Translations under genes and position numbers: made by a program
DNA from: Planctomycetota bacterium
GTDB taxonomy: Bacteria > Planctomycetota > B15-G4
Length of the DNA: 64,000 nt
NCBI GenBank assembly: GCA_029259745.1
Contig: JAJDEO010000035.1
Coordinates: 1 to 64,000, forward strand
Direction of reading: 5' to 3'
Shown here: piece after piece, positions 8,726 to 17,662 of the stretch
Position numbering within the stretch: position 1 is the stretch's first letter
How the letters are laid out: every line of letters begins with the position of its first letter
The notes under the pieces: generated by a model
Told to the model about the DNA's origin: nothing
What the model saw: only the letters and a program-made list of their open reading frames with translations
The model's database searches: none

Positions 8726-10483
8726 ATGAATGCACTCATGACCAAGGCAAGGGCGTGGGCAACCGCCGCTTGCGTCGTCGGGGCACTTGCTCCGGCACTC
8801 GCCGCCCAGCTGGGCGGCCAAGTTGAGATCGATGAGCCGTCTGGGCCGCTACGCCTGGGGCCCGTGGCCGGAATCACGACGGCGTGGCACGACGCCCCGG
8901 CGATCTTCGCCGTCCCGCTGGGGACGCGTCTCGAGTTCGACGTCCCGGCGCCAGCGGGGGCGCTTGTGTCATGGGACGGAGTCGTCGGCGCGAACACCGA
9001 TGGCGGTCTCTGCGTCATCGACGAGCCTGGCCGACACAAGGTCACTGTGAAAGTCGTCGCCGAGGGGATCACGACGTATGAATCACAAGTCGTCATCCAG
9101 ACACTCGCTACGACCGGCAGCGGACTCACGATCGACGTGCAGCCCGTCGCGGAGTCGATCTTCGACGATCGTATCGTCACGAACCAGCACACGATGGATG
9201 CGTTCTTCTCGGCGTCGATCGCCGAGCTGAGTCAGCTTGGCGAGGGCCACTACGCGACGTCGGTCGGCAAGCCGCTGTCGTGGCGCGCGCGTATTGAACC
9301 CGAAGACCTCGCGCCGCTGCTCGAGTGGCGTGTCGACGGGGAAGCCGTGTCGCTGGGCACGCAGCTGCACGCGTCGATCGACGAGATCGGATCGCACCGG
9401 ATCAGCGTCGGCCCGCCCGAGCAAGCGGCGCGCGTCGACCTCGACACCTACGCCGTCGAGGTTCATCCGCTTTTTTCGTTCACGGGTGTCTTCCCCGAGA
9501 ACATCGCGCTGCCGTTCCTCGCCACGACGGAGCCGGCGGGGTTCGAGAATCTCGTGACCTGGCTGGCGAGCACGAAGCACGGCACGGCATACCCAGCGAC
9601 GGGCTCGGGGCCGATCTTCTCCACGACCTTCTCGAGCACGGCCGGGCCGGCGGGCATGGCGTGGTCGGGGGTGAAGGGTGACCAGCACCAACTCGGTGGT
9701 GACGGCCCGCCGCCGCCTCCGCCGCAGCCCACCGTGCAGTCCGTCTCGCCGCCGTCGGGTGGTGGTGGCACGGTCTGCGTCGTCACCGCGACGAACCTCG
9801 CGGCCAACCCGATCCAGAACGTCTGCATCCGCTCCGGCGCGACGGTGTTGCGCATCAACCAGAACGGACCTCCCTCCGTGATCGGTGCGACTTACCCCAT
9901 CCCGCCGAATGCGGTCGAGTCGCCGCTCACGATCATGAACGGGTCGGGTCAGTTCCTGCCGTCGTCGGTCTTCCAGGGCCCCGCGTTCTCGGATGTCTTG
10001 ATCCCCGAGGACACGCGCATCTGGCAGAGCGATGGATCGTCGGTCGGGACGAGCAGTCAGACCTTCACGCCGAACCCGACCATCGGCGCCATCCCGTTCA
10101 CGACGGCGCCGTCGTCGCTCGATGGGACGCCTGGGCTGGCCGTATCGCTCACGATTCCGCCAGGCGAGTGCGCCATCGGTGACTGCCTCTGGATCTACGC
10201 CTTCCTCGAGACGGAGGACAGCGAGGGCAACGTGAAGTACGGCGAGCTCGAGCCCTGCGCGATCCAGGTGACGGGTTCCATGGACAGCAACGACTGCGCG
10301 ATCTTCCTCTGCAGCTTCCTGAAGGAGGCTTACAGCGGTGTCGTGCCCGGTCTGGTCTGCAGCGTCGGCGGGACGCTGGGTGACACCGTGACGATCACCA
10401 TTCCAACCGGGCTCGGCATCCTCGATTGGGGTGGATGTCTCTTCGTGGGGCCCTGCAACAGCTTTCCGACGATTTGCCCGTAG
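8726..10483 (+). CDS. Secreted protein of unknown function
   Basis: A 585-residue exported protein. The N-terminus is a classic signal peptide ending in ALAPALAAQ (cleavage after ALA, near residue 27). Residues up to about 320 look like beta-rich immunoglobulin-type repeats (GRHKVTVKVVAEG; GSHRISVGPP); a proline linker GDGPPPPPPQPTVQS follows, then a Cys-containing C-terminal half (CVVTATN, CAIGDCLW, CAIFLCSF). ATG 8726 has GGGAGAG about 6 nt upstream. It lacks the KGGVLVPSPD-type C-terminal domain of its neighbours. No enzyme motif was recognised; structural or adhesive roles are possible. Confidence 0.75.
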   Translation: MNALMTKARAWATAACVVGALAPALAAQLGGQVEIDEPSGPLRLGPVAGITTAWHDAPAIFAVPLGTRLEFDVPAPAGALVSWDGVVGANTDGGLCVIDEPGRHKVTVKVVAEGITTYESQVVIQTLATTGSGLTIDVQPVAESIFDDRIVTNQHTMDAFFSASIAELSQLGEGHYATSVGKPLSWRARIEPEDLAPLLEWRVDGEAVSLGTQLHASIDEIGSHRISVGPPEQAARVDLDTYAVEVHPLFSFTGVFPENIALPFLATTEPAGFENLVTWLASTKHGTAYPATGSGPIFSTTFSSTAGPAGMAWSGVKGDQHQLGGDGPPPPPPQPTVQSVSPPSGGGGTVCVVTATNLAANPIQNVCIRSGATVLRINQNGPPSVIGATYPIPPNAVESPLTIMNGSGQFLPSSVFQGPAFSDVLIPEDTRIWQSDGSSVGTSSQTFTPNPTIGAIPFTTAPSSLDGTPGLAVSLTIPPGECAIGDCLWIYAFLETEDSEGNVKYGELEPCAIQVTGSMDSNDCAIFLCSFLKEAYSGVVPGLVCSVGGTLGDTVTITIPTGLGILDWGGCLFVGPCNSFPTICP

Positions 10484-10643
10484 CAGCGTGTCGAAGAACG
10501 GCTCCGAGTGCGACGTGCGTGACCGAGTGTGCCTGTACCCATGTGGGAACGCAGGCGAATCGGTGGATTCGTCGAGGCTCCCGCGCTCGCACAGGTGCGC
10601 TCGGGTGCGTGCGGCGCGCCGGATGAGTTTTTCAACGGGCTGC
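10483..10643. repeat. 161 bp dispersed repeat with imperfect terminal inverted repeats
   Basis: The left end is GCAGCGTGTCGAAGAAC, and the right end reverse-complemented is GCAGCCCGTTGAAAAAC (13 of 17 match). The same sequence, inverted and the same length, lies at 29770-29930; hand alignment gives roughly 85-90 percent identity. The middle holds a hairpin core GAATC-GGTG-GATTC. The repeat starts on the last base of the upstream TAG stop codon. It has no coding capacity. The next 246 bp before the beta-helix gene contain nothing recognisable. Confidence 0.8.
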
Positions 10644-10889
10644 GCGCTGTGGGGCGCGGAGCACATCGTGATGTGAGCGCTGGCACCTTTGGATGAGGAC
10701 AGGGCTGACTGGGCTGCGGCGCCGAGCGCGTCGCGGCCCAGCTTTCTTCGTGGCAGAGTTCAAGGTTCGGCGACAATGGCGTCAGGACGTCGCCGCCGAT
10801 TCACGAAGAACTCAGGGTGTGGTTGCCGGTTGCGACGCTCTGTGGTCGTCATCGGCACGGCCCTCGCCGTTCAGCTGTGAACTCCTCGC

Positions 10890-12209
10890 ATGTCTGTCTT
10901 CCTCCCCCGATCCAGCGTCGCTCTCGCGATCGTCCTCGCGCTTGCGTCGATCCCCGTGCCGACGAAGCACCAGTCGGACGACGACGCGGTGGCGCAGCTC
11001 AAGGCACGTCAGCCCCAGGTCGTCGCGACGATGAAGGCGATGCTCGCCGAGTGGACGACGACACTCGAGGGCGACATCACGCCCGCGTGGGCACGCGGAC
11101 GACCGAGCCGCGTGATGCGCTTTCAGCCCGACGGCCCGGTGAGCGCCGAGTGGTTCGGCGAGCAGCTCGCCCGACGCATCTCCGAGCTCGAACCCGGCGA
11201 CTACCTGCAGATCCCCACGGGCACGTACGTCATCGACGACTTCTTCAACATCAGCCTGCAGGGCGAAGACGGACTGCCGATCTGGATCGGCGCACGCCCC
11301 GGCGATCGGGTGACGATCACGCGCTCGAACCCCAAGCAGAACGTCATCAACGTCGGGACGTCGTCGCAGGGGCCTGCGCGGTATCTCATCCTCCAAGGGC
11401 TAGAGATCACGGGCGGGTCGATGGGGTTGCGCCTCGTCGACTGCGACCACGTGTGGGTCGATCAGTGTCACATCCATCACAATGCTGGACCGGCGCTGAC
11501 CACGAACCAAGCCGACACCTCGCACCTCACGATCACGCGTAACCATATTCATCACACCGGCGGCACGGGCGAGGGCATGTACCTCGGCGCGAACTGGAGC
11601 AAGCACCGGATGACGCACTCGCTCATCGCGCTCAACCGCGTGCACGACTGCGGCGGAAGTCAGGGCGACGGGATCGAGGTGAAGCAGGGCAGCTGGGGGA
11701 ATGTGATCGTGGCCAACGACGTCCGCAACACGAAGGGTCCGTGCATCATCGCGTACGGCACGGACGGGCGTGGCGTCAACGTGATCGAGCACAACATCTG
11801 CATCGGTTCGCGCGACAACGTCATGCAGGTGCAGGGCGAGGCGGTTGTCCGCAACAACATGCTCATCGACGGCGCGTTTGCATTCCACAGCCACGACCAC
11901 CAGGGCGACACGCGGCTGCTCACGGTCGAGCTCAATACGATGATCACGCGCGGTGACGCGACGGATCTCTACAGCTGGCCCGAGCGCGAGGACATGGTGT
12001 TCCGACGCAACGTCATCTACTCGGAAGGCGGGCAGTCGCTCGTGTTCCCGCTCGGGTCGGCCGATGTCGACGTGAGCGGAAACCTCGTCTACGGTCCGAC
12101 GAAGAACGTCCCGGCCAACGGGACCACCCCGCTCGCCGACATGGCAGACCTGGCGACGTCGATGCGCGAGCTCGGTGCCGTCCCGGAGATGACCGCCGCG
12201 GACTGGTGA
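10890..12209 (+). CDS. Exported right-handed parallel beta-helix protein
   Basis: A 439-residue protein with a signal-like N-terminus (VALAIVLALASIPVP). From about residue 95 it has the repeated pattern of a right-handed parallel beta-helix (PbH1): LQGLEITGGSMGLRLVDC, VWVDQCHIHHNAG, LTITRNHIHHTG, NVIVANDVRNTKG, NVIEHNICIG. This fold is typical of polysaccharide lyases, pectinases and C5-epimerases, but I cannot identify catalytic residues, so an enzyme class is not assigned. ATG 10890 follows a weak upstream region without a clear ribosome binding site. It converges on the LamG/peroxidase gene 35 bp away. Confidence 0.8.
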   Translation: MSVFLPRSSVALAIVLALASIPVPTKHQSDDDAVAQLKARQPQVVATMKAMLAEWTTTLEGDITPAWARGRPSRVMRFQPDGPVSAEWFGEQLARRISELEPGDYLQIPTGTYVIDDFFNISLQGEDGLPIWIGARPGDRVTITRSNPKQNVINVGTSSQGPARYLILQGLEITGGSMGLRLVDCDHVWVDQCHIHHNAGPALTTNQADTSHLTITRNHIHHTGGTGEGMYLGANWSKHRMTHSLIALNRVHDCGGSQGDGIEVKQGSWGNVIVANDVRNTKGPCIIAYGTDGRGVNVIEHNICIGSRDNVMQVQGEAVVRNNMLIDGAFAFHSHDHQGDTRLLTVELNTMITRGDATDLYSWPEREDMVFRRNVIYSEGGQSLVFPLGSADVDVSGNLVYGPTKNVPANGTTPLADMADLATSMRELGAVPEMTAADW

Positions 12210-12244
12210 ACGTTGCGCGTTGATCCGCGACGTTGCGCACGCCG

Positions 12245-15200
12245 TCAGTCGGTGCTGAGCGAGAGAGTCTCGAGGAAGAGCACGAGACTATCGAGCTCTG
12301 AGCTCATGAGACCGAGCGGGTGGAGGTCGCGATCGGCGACGCCGATGACGGCGCCGATGATCGGTCCGACACTTTCGTTGAACGGATCGTTGTAGTGCTC
12401 GACGACATCGCGCAGCGTCGCGGCCTCACCGTTGTGGAAGTAGGGGCTGGTCGCTTTGAGGTTGCGCAGCGACGGCGTCTTGATCTTGCCCAGGTCCACG
12501 ATGCGACCGGTGGACGCCTTGAGTCCCTCGATGGTGCTCGTGGCAAGAACCGTGCGCACGTTGTGGAACGAACTGTCCGAGAAGTTGGACCCGCTGTGGC
12601 ACGTGAAGCAGCGGGCCTTGCCGAAGAAGAGCTCACGCCCGGATGCCGCCGTGTTGGGCGCGTTGTCGAACGTCGCGTTCGCGAGGTTGAGTGTGCGCAT
12701 GGCCATTGCGAGGGCGATACGCAGCGACTCCGTCGTCGCCGGACCGCCGAACTCGCTCGTGAACGCGGCGAGGTATCCGGGGTTGTCGTTGATCCGAGCG
12801 ACGACCTGGTCGATGTCCTGGTTGCCCATCTCGAGCGGCGACTCGAGCGGTCGGTCGACCTGTTCCTCGAGCGATGCCGCGTGACCTTCGAAGGTCTTCG
12901 TCGTTCCGAAGGCTGCGTTGATGAGCGTCGGCGTGTTGAAAGTGAGGTCGTTGCCGTTGATGTCCTGACCGAACTGGCTCGGGCTGTCGGTATAGCGCTC
13001 GGCTGGGATGTGACATGTCGTGCACGACCGCCCGATGTTTGGCGGCGAGAGAATCGTGTCGTCGAGCAGTGCGTTGCCCAGGGCGTGGATGCCGACGTCG
13101 TAGGCGAGGCCGACGGGCCACTTGGCGTCCGTCGGGTCGAGGCCGTTGGGGAGTGCGGGTGCGCCGACCGGCCAGTTTGCGAATGCGCTGGGCGGTGGCG
13201 TGACGAAGGCGTCGCGGCGCAGCTCGTCCTCGGTGCGGACGATGTCCGAGAAGGCGACTTCATCGAGGACGAGCAGCGCGTTCGTCGGCGTGACGTCCGC
13301 AGCGGTTGCGCTGCGGCCTGGGCCGATCGTGGCGTAGGGCAGGAACTCTTCGAAGTGAGGCATCCGCGTCGCGCCGGTGTGCACGACGGCCTCTTCGAGT
13401 TGACCATCGAAGAAGATGCTCAACGTCGTCTCATCGGCATCGACGTCCGACACGAATGTCAGCGCGATGTGATGCCAGCCCTCGGTGCGATTCTCGAGAG
13501 TTTCTCCGGCCGTGAGCGCACGCGTCGTCTGGGCGTTCAAGTTGACAAACGTCGTGTCGTCTTGTGCCATGACGCTGGCATGCACGATGCCCTGGGCATC
13601 GACTGCGACGGCGATTCCGTCGACCTTCGTGCCGCCGACATCCAAGCCGTACTCGAACAGCGGTGTGGACGTCGCGCCGTCGACGAACGCCGCGCCGACG
13701 AACTTCACGAAGCACTGAACGGTCCATTGCGTCGACGCACGCAACGGCTCGAGTTGCGAGATGTCGATGGCGCCTTCGCCGTTGAAGACGATCGCTTGTC
13801 CTTTGAACCCGACGTTCTCGTGAAAGGGATGCGTGAACGGCGTACTCGGCTGGACGAGCAGCTCGTCGCCGATGGCTTCACGCAGCGCCGCCGACGACAA
13901 GCCGGCGTTCTGGTAGACCTCCTGCGGGAAGCCGGCGCCGTCGTTCAGGACGCAGAGCGCGCTCGTGTCGCGCCCGGACGAGTCGGGCGTCGAACTCGTC
14001 ACCATGACGAACGGCTTGCTCTTCACGGTCGGGCCAGGCAGAACGTCGAAGTCGAGTGCTTCATTGCACGCGAGGTAGAGCAGATAGTTGCCGTCGGCGC
14101 CTTCGAAGCGCACTTCACCGTAGGTATCGAGCACGGGCAAGAAGAGCGGGAGGATCGGGATGCGCTGGCTGGCGGACATCGTCGGGAACAGCGCGCCGCC
14201 CTGATCGAGAAGCGGCGCCCAGCGACCGGGTTTGACGCCGGCCGACATCGTCATCGCGCCCCACGAGTTCACGTAGTCTGCCGGCGTCGGAAAGCTGTAG
14301 TACCGCGGCCACGCCCAGGGGCCACCCAGGCGAGTGGGATTCAGGGCGGTGGAGTCGATGTGCTTGATCGTCCAGTTCGTGAGGTCGCCCATCACGTAGG
14401 CGCCGACCTTGATCTTCGTGCTGCTGACCAAGACCCCGTCCACCTTCTCGAAGGCGTCGGATGCGCGCACGCTGTAGGCGTTGTAGAACGAGCCGTCCTT
14501 GCTCACCCACGGGTAGGTCCCGGGGACGTTGTCGTACTTTGCGAACTGCGTCGTGCCACCGCTGCTGTTGTTCGTCACCGTCGGTCGGTGCTTGAAGAGA
14601 CGATAGCGATCCATGAACTCGTCCTCCGTCAGCCCGCCGAGCTCTGCGGCCGACGGGAGCTCGGTGATCGAGCGTGGCGCCGACCAGCCCGTCGCGCTGG
14701 GGCCGTTCGGGTTGTACGAGTACGTGACAACGGCATGACCGGCGAGGGCGGCGTCGAGGTTGCCTGCGCCGTGGTAGAGCAGGAGGCGTCCGTCGGCCGT
14801 GAGTGTCGGCTCGATCCCGCGGATCTGCGCGCCCGTCGAGGCGACGGTCAGCGGCGCGAAGTAGGCGTTCGAACCGGGCAGCAGCAAGGCGTCGGCGGAG
14901 TGAATGGTTTGATTCGTTTCATTGATGACGACGCGGACGTTCTGTCCCGCAAAGACGGGCGTCGTGTCGGTGCCGGCGGGGACGGGCGCCCACTCGACGA
15001 GCCCCGCGCCGCTCGTGTTGCATACGAGTGGCTGGCTCCAATGCGTCCGCACGACCCAGAGGTCGTACGTCGTGTAGTCACCGACTGTCGAGTAGTCGCC
15101 GTTCGCGTCGGACGGAAAGGGATTGCTCACCGCACCCACGCCTGGTTCGCGCAGTGTGACTGTCATGTGCGCCGACCCGAGGCTGTCCGAGCCCGGGTAC

Positions 15201-15676
15201 GCAGGGTTGACCTGCATCGGCGCCGTCAAGTGGTGCCAGCAGGGCTCGATGCAACCAGGCGATCCCGACGTGCAGGGTAGAAGCTCATGACCCCAGTGGA
15301 TGAGTGTCCACTCGGATGGCGACTCGGTCGCCGCACCGAATGCGAAGTCGGTTCCGTAGTTCTGTGACGTGGGTGGCTCGATCGCGTCGTAGAACCCCTC
15401 GAGGTGATTGCCGTCGGGGACGAGGCGATCTGGGTGCGCGAGCGACGCCGTCAGTGCGAATCTCGGAGCGAACGGCGGCTCGCTGTCGTCGAGCTTGCGG
15501 AACGCGATCAACAGGCGTCCGTCGGGTGTGAACTCGCCACGCGAGAAGAACCCGGCCTTGCCACCGTCGAGGCCCGGATCGAAGACCATCGGCTGGTAGA
15601 CGCGTTGCGGATACTGCTGAACGGGCGTCGGGCCGGCGGGGACGGCTTGCAGGAGTGCGAGGGCGAGCAAGAACAT
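12245..15676 (-). CDS. LamG domain fused to di-haem cytochrome c peroxidase (MauG-like)
   Basis: A 1143-residue exported protein with a short signal peptide (MFLLALALLQAVPAG). Residues 25-590 are unrecognised beta-rich sequence with internal repeats of the type found in five-bladed propellers. About 640-825 is a LamG/concanavalin-like domain (STQWTVQCFVKFVGAA ... GWHHIALTFVSD ... LSIFFDGQLEEAV). About 840-1140 is a bacterial di-haem cytochrome c peroxidase/MauG domain with haem motifs CTTCH (885-889) and CFTCH (1023-1027), and conserved KTPSLRNLKATSPYFHNGEAATLRDVVEHY. Peroxidases of this family are usually about 330-400 residues alone and act outside the cytoplasmic membrane. The fused LamG part probably binds carbohydrate or protein. 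Substrate unknown. Confidence 0.85.
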   Translation of the reverse strand: MFLLALALLQAVPAGPTPVQQYPQRVYQPMVFDPGLDGGKAGFFSRGEFTPDGRLLIAFRKLDDSEPPFAPRFALTASLAHPDRLVPDGNHLEGFYDAIEPPTSQNYGTDFAFGAATESPSEWTLIHWGHELLPCTSGSPGCIEPCWHHLTAPMQVNPAYPGSDSLGSAHMTVTLREPGVGAVSNPFPSDANGDYSTVGDYTTYDLWVVRTHWSQPLVCNTSGAGLVEWAPVPAGTDTTPVFAGQNVRVVINETNQTIHSADALLLPGSNAYFAPLTVASTGAQIRGIEPTLTADGRLLLYHGAGNLDAALAGHAVVTYSYNPNGPSATGWSAPRSITELPSAAELGGLTEDEFMDRYRLFKHRPTVTNNSSGGTTQFAKYDNVPGTYPWVSKDGSFYNAYSVRASDAFEKVDGVLVSSTKIKVGAYVMGDLTNWTIKHIDSTALNPTRLGGPWAWPRYYSFPTPADYVNSWGAMTMSAGVKPGRWAPLLDQGGALFPTMSASQRIPILPLFLPVLDTYGEVRFEGADGNYLLYLACNEALDFDVLPGPTVKSKPFVMVTSSTPDSSGRDTSALCVLNDGAGFPQEVYQNAGLSSAALREAIGDELLVQPSTPFTHPFHENVGFKGQAIVFNGEGAIDISQLEPLRASTQWTVQCFVKFVGAAFVDGATSTPLFEYGLDVGGTKVDGIAVAVDAQGIVHASVMAQDDTTFVNLNAQTTRALTAGETLENRTEGWHHIALTFVSDVDADETTLSIFFDGQLEEAVVHTGATRMPHFEEFLPYATIGPGRSATAADVTPTNALLVLDEVAFSDIVRTEDELRRDAFVTPPPSAFANWPVGAPALPNGLDPTDAKWPVGLAYDVGIHALGNALLDDTILSPPNIGRSCTTCHIPAERYTDSPSQFGQDINGNDLTFNTPTLINAAFGTTKTFEGHAASLEEQVDRPLESPLEMGNQDIDQVVARINDNPGYLAAFTSEFGGPATTESLRIALAMAMRTLNLANATFDNAPNTAASGRELFFGKARCFTCHSGSNFSDSSFHNVRTVLATSTIEGLKASTGRIVDLGKIKTPSLRNLKATSPYFHNGEAATLRDVVEHYNDPFNESVGPIIGAVIGVADRDLHPLGLMSSELDSLVLFLETLSLSTD

Positions 15677-15796
15677 GCGACAGCTCCGAGAGGACTCGTG
15701 TGTGCATGTCCGCGTCCGCCGATGCGGCGATGGTTTCAGCTATTGTCGGGATTCGCGGCGGCATGGAGCGGCGCGCACTCCGTGCCGCGCAGTGCC

Positions 15797-17428
15797 TCAG
15801 CGCGACGGGGGCGTCAGGCGCAGGGCGTTCGAGGCCGACATGCCGGCCGGGCAACCGACGTCGCTTGTCCACGCGTGGAGCGTGATGCGCAGACCTGGCG
15901 GCAGGGACGGCATCGACGTGGTCAGCGTCCAGCTGCCGTCGACGTCGGTGACGAGCGGGCCGACCACGACGTCGGGTGCGGGCAGGAGCACGCCGCCCTT
16001 GAGCGGGATGCGCGCTTCACGCGTTCCCAGGACAACGAACGATGCCGCGCTCGGCGCGGCCGCGTGCAGCGTGAGCGTCAGCGACGAGCCGGGTGTCAGC
16101 GGGCCGCTTCCTGACAGTGCGGGGATGCCGGTCACTCCGGGTGTTCCGTAGCCCGCCGGTGCGATGAGCGTGAAGAGGTCGATGTCCTCGTAGATGTAGG
16201 CGGCGCCGGCGTTCGTGAACTGGTCGTCGTCGAGCGAGGCGCCTGCGACGAAGCGCGTGCCATCGAGGCTCAGCGACTGCCCGAAGCTGTCGTTCACGCC
16301 GCCGTCCTTGGGGACGAGCTTGGCCTCTTCGGTCCACACGCCGAGTGCGTGGCGGAAGAAGTAGACGGCGCCGGTGTTGTCGGCGGCGTCGTCGTCGTTC
16401 GGCGCGGAGACGGCGATGAGGTCGCCGTCGATGCTCACGGCGAAGCCGAGCTGATCGCCCGGGCCCAATCCCGCGGGCGTGAGCTTCTGTTCTTCGCTCC
16501 ACGTGCCGGTCATCGTGTCGCGTCGGAAGACGAACGTCGCGCCCGAGCTCGTGCCGGCGTCGTCGTCGAAGTACGCGCCGGCCACGACGACGTCGCCGTC
16601 GATCGCCACGGCTTGTCCGAGTCGGTCGAAGTTGACAGCGTCACTCGAGATGAGTTTCGTCTCTTCGCTCCAGACGCCGGCGGTGTTGCGGTAGACATAC
16701 ACCGCGCCGCCCGTCGTCGCCGACTCGTCGTCGCCACGTGCGCCCACCACGATCACGTCGCCCGACACATCGCAGGCCTCGCCGAACTTGTCCTCGATCG
16801 TGACGTCCGAGCCGATCAGCTTGGCCTCGTGGTCCCACGAGCTGCCCGACCAGCGGTAGACGTGCACCGAGCCGGACTTCGTTCCGTTGTCGGAGTCGTG
16901 CCAGGCGCCCACAGTGATGAGCTCGCCGGCGTCGTCGATCGCGACAGAGTGACCGAACTCGTCGAGCGGGTCGCGGTCGAACGAAAAGAGCGTGGCGTCG
17001 GGGAGCCACGCGCCCATGCCGACGTCATAGCGATAGACGTAGGCAGCCCCGGCGTCGAACGATGCCGTGGGGTCGGTCGGCGCGCCAACGACGCAGACGT
17101 CAGCGCTCGCAGCCACGGAGAATCCGAACTGCGACGAAGGCGCCAGGCCCGTCGGCACGAGCAGTTGTTCCGGGGCCCAGTCGCCGCTCGGTTGGCGGCG
17201 GATGATGTATGCGGCGCCAGCGGACTGCGGTGCGTGGGCCGGAGCTCCGACGAGGAGCACGTCACCAGTCAGCGCAACGGCGTGACCGAACTGATCGTTG
17301 GGATCGGCGTCCGACGCGTAGACCTGTTCGGTCTCACATTGGGCGGCGAGAGGCGGCGCGCTCAGCGTGCAGAGGGCGAGCGCGAACGAGAGCACTGGAA
17401 TGTGACGGCAACGCATCGAGGGTGTCAT
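15797..17428 (-). CDS. Secreted seven-bladed FG-GAP beta-propeller protein with shared C-terminal domain
   Basis: A 543-residue protein from the ATG at 17428 (signal LSFALALCTLSAPPLAAQ). Seven FG-GAP_2-type repeats follow, each opening like DQFGHAVALTGDVLLVGAP and closing with GAAYIYR-type strands, which predicts a closed seven-bladed propeller. The last 110 residues form the domain shared with the proteins at 17663, 45048 and 47898 (core PLKGGVLLPAPDVVVGPL). Propellers of this type usually bind proteins or sugars outside the cell. A longer frame starts at 17455, but the signal peptide fits better from 17428. It is divergent from the subtilase gene with 234 bp between them. Confidence 0.88.
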   Translation of the reverse strand: MTPSMRCRHIPVLSFALALCTLSAPPLAAQCETEQVYASDADPNDQFGHAVALTGDVLLVGAPAHAPQSAGAAYIIRRQPSGDWAPEQLLVPTGLAPSSQFGFSVAASADVCVVGAPTDPTASFDAGAAYVYRYDVGMGAWLPDATLFSFDRDPLDEFGHSVAIDDAGELITVGAWHDSDNGTKSGSVHVYRWSGSSWDHEAKLIGSDVTIEDKFGEACDVSGDVIVVGARGDDESATTGGAVYVYRNTAGVWSEETKLISSDAVNFDRLGQAVAIDGDVVVAGAYFDDDAGTSSGATFVFRRDTMTGTWSEEQKLTPAGLGPGDQLGFAVSIDGDLIAVSAPNDDDAADNTGAVYFFRHALGVWTEEAKLVPKDGGVNDSFGQSLSLDGTRFVAGASLDDDQFTNAGAAYIYEDIDLFTLIAPAGYGTPGVTGIPALSGSGPLTPGSSLTLTLHAAAPSAASFVVLGTREARIPLKGGVLLPAPDVVVGPLVTDVDGSWTLTTSMPSLPPGLRITLHAWTSDVGCPAGMSASNALRLTPPSR

Positions 17429-17662
17429 GCCAGAGAGGTACGCATGAGTGTACACCGCAGTTCATGGCCCGGCACCGGACCATGTTTTCGGGTACTCTAC
17501 ACGTGATGTGAGCGCGAACCCGAAGTCGCGCTGGGAGCGACAGCCTCCACTGTGTCGCCGGTCCAGGGTTGATCGTGGCCGAGTGAAGTGGCGGGCGCTG
17601 TGCGTTCGAGTGACAGCGAGGTCGTCGAGAGATCTCGACGATTGACGACGAGGGTTCGATCG

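Noticed and set aside
12320..15280. Very long open frame (986 codons) antisense to the LamG/peroxidase gene
   Set aside because: Arg/Asp-rich translation typical of antisense frames in GC-rich DNA; the minus frame has signal peptide, LamG and haem motifs.
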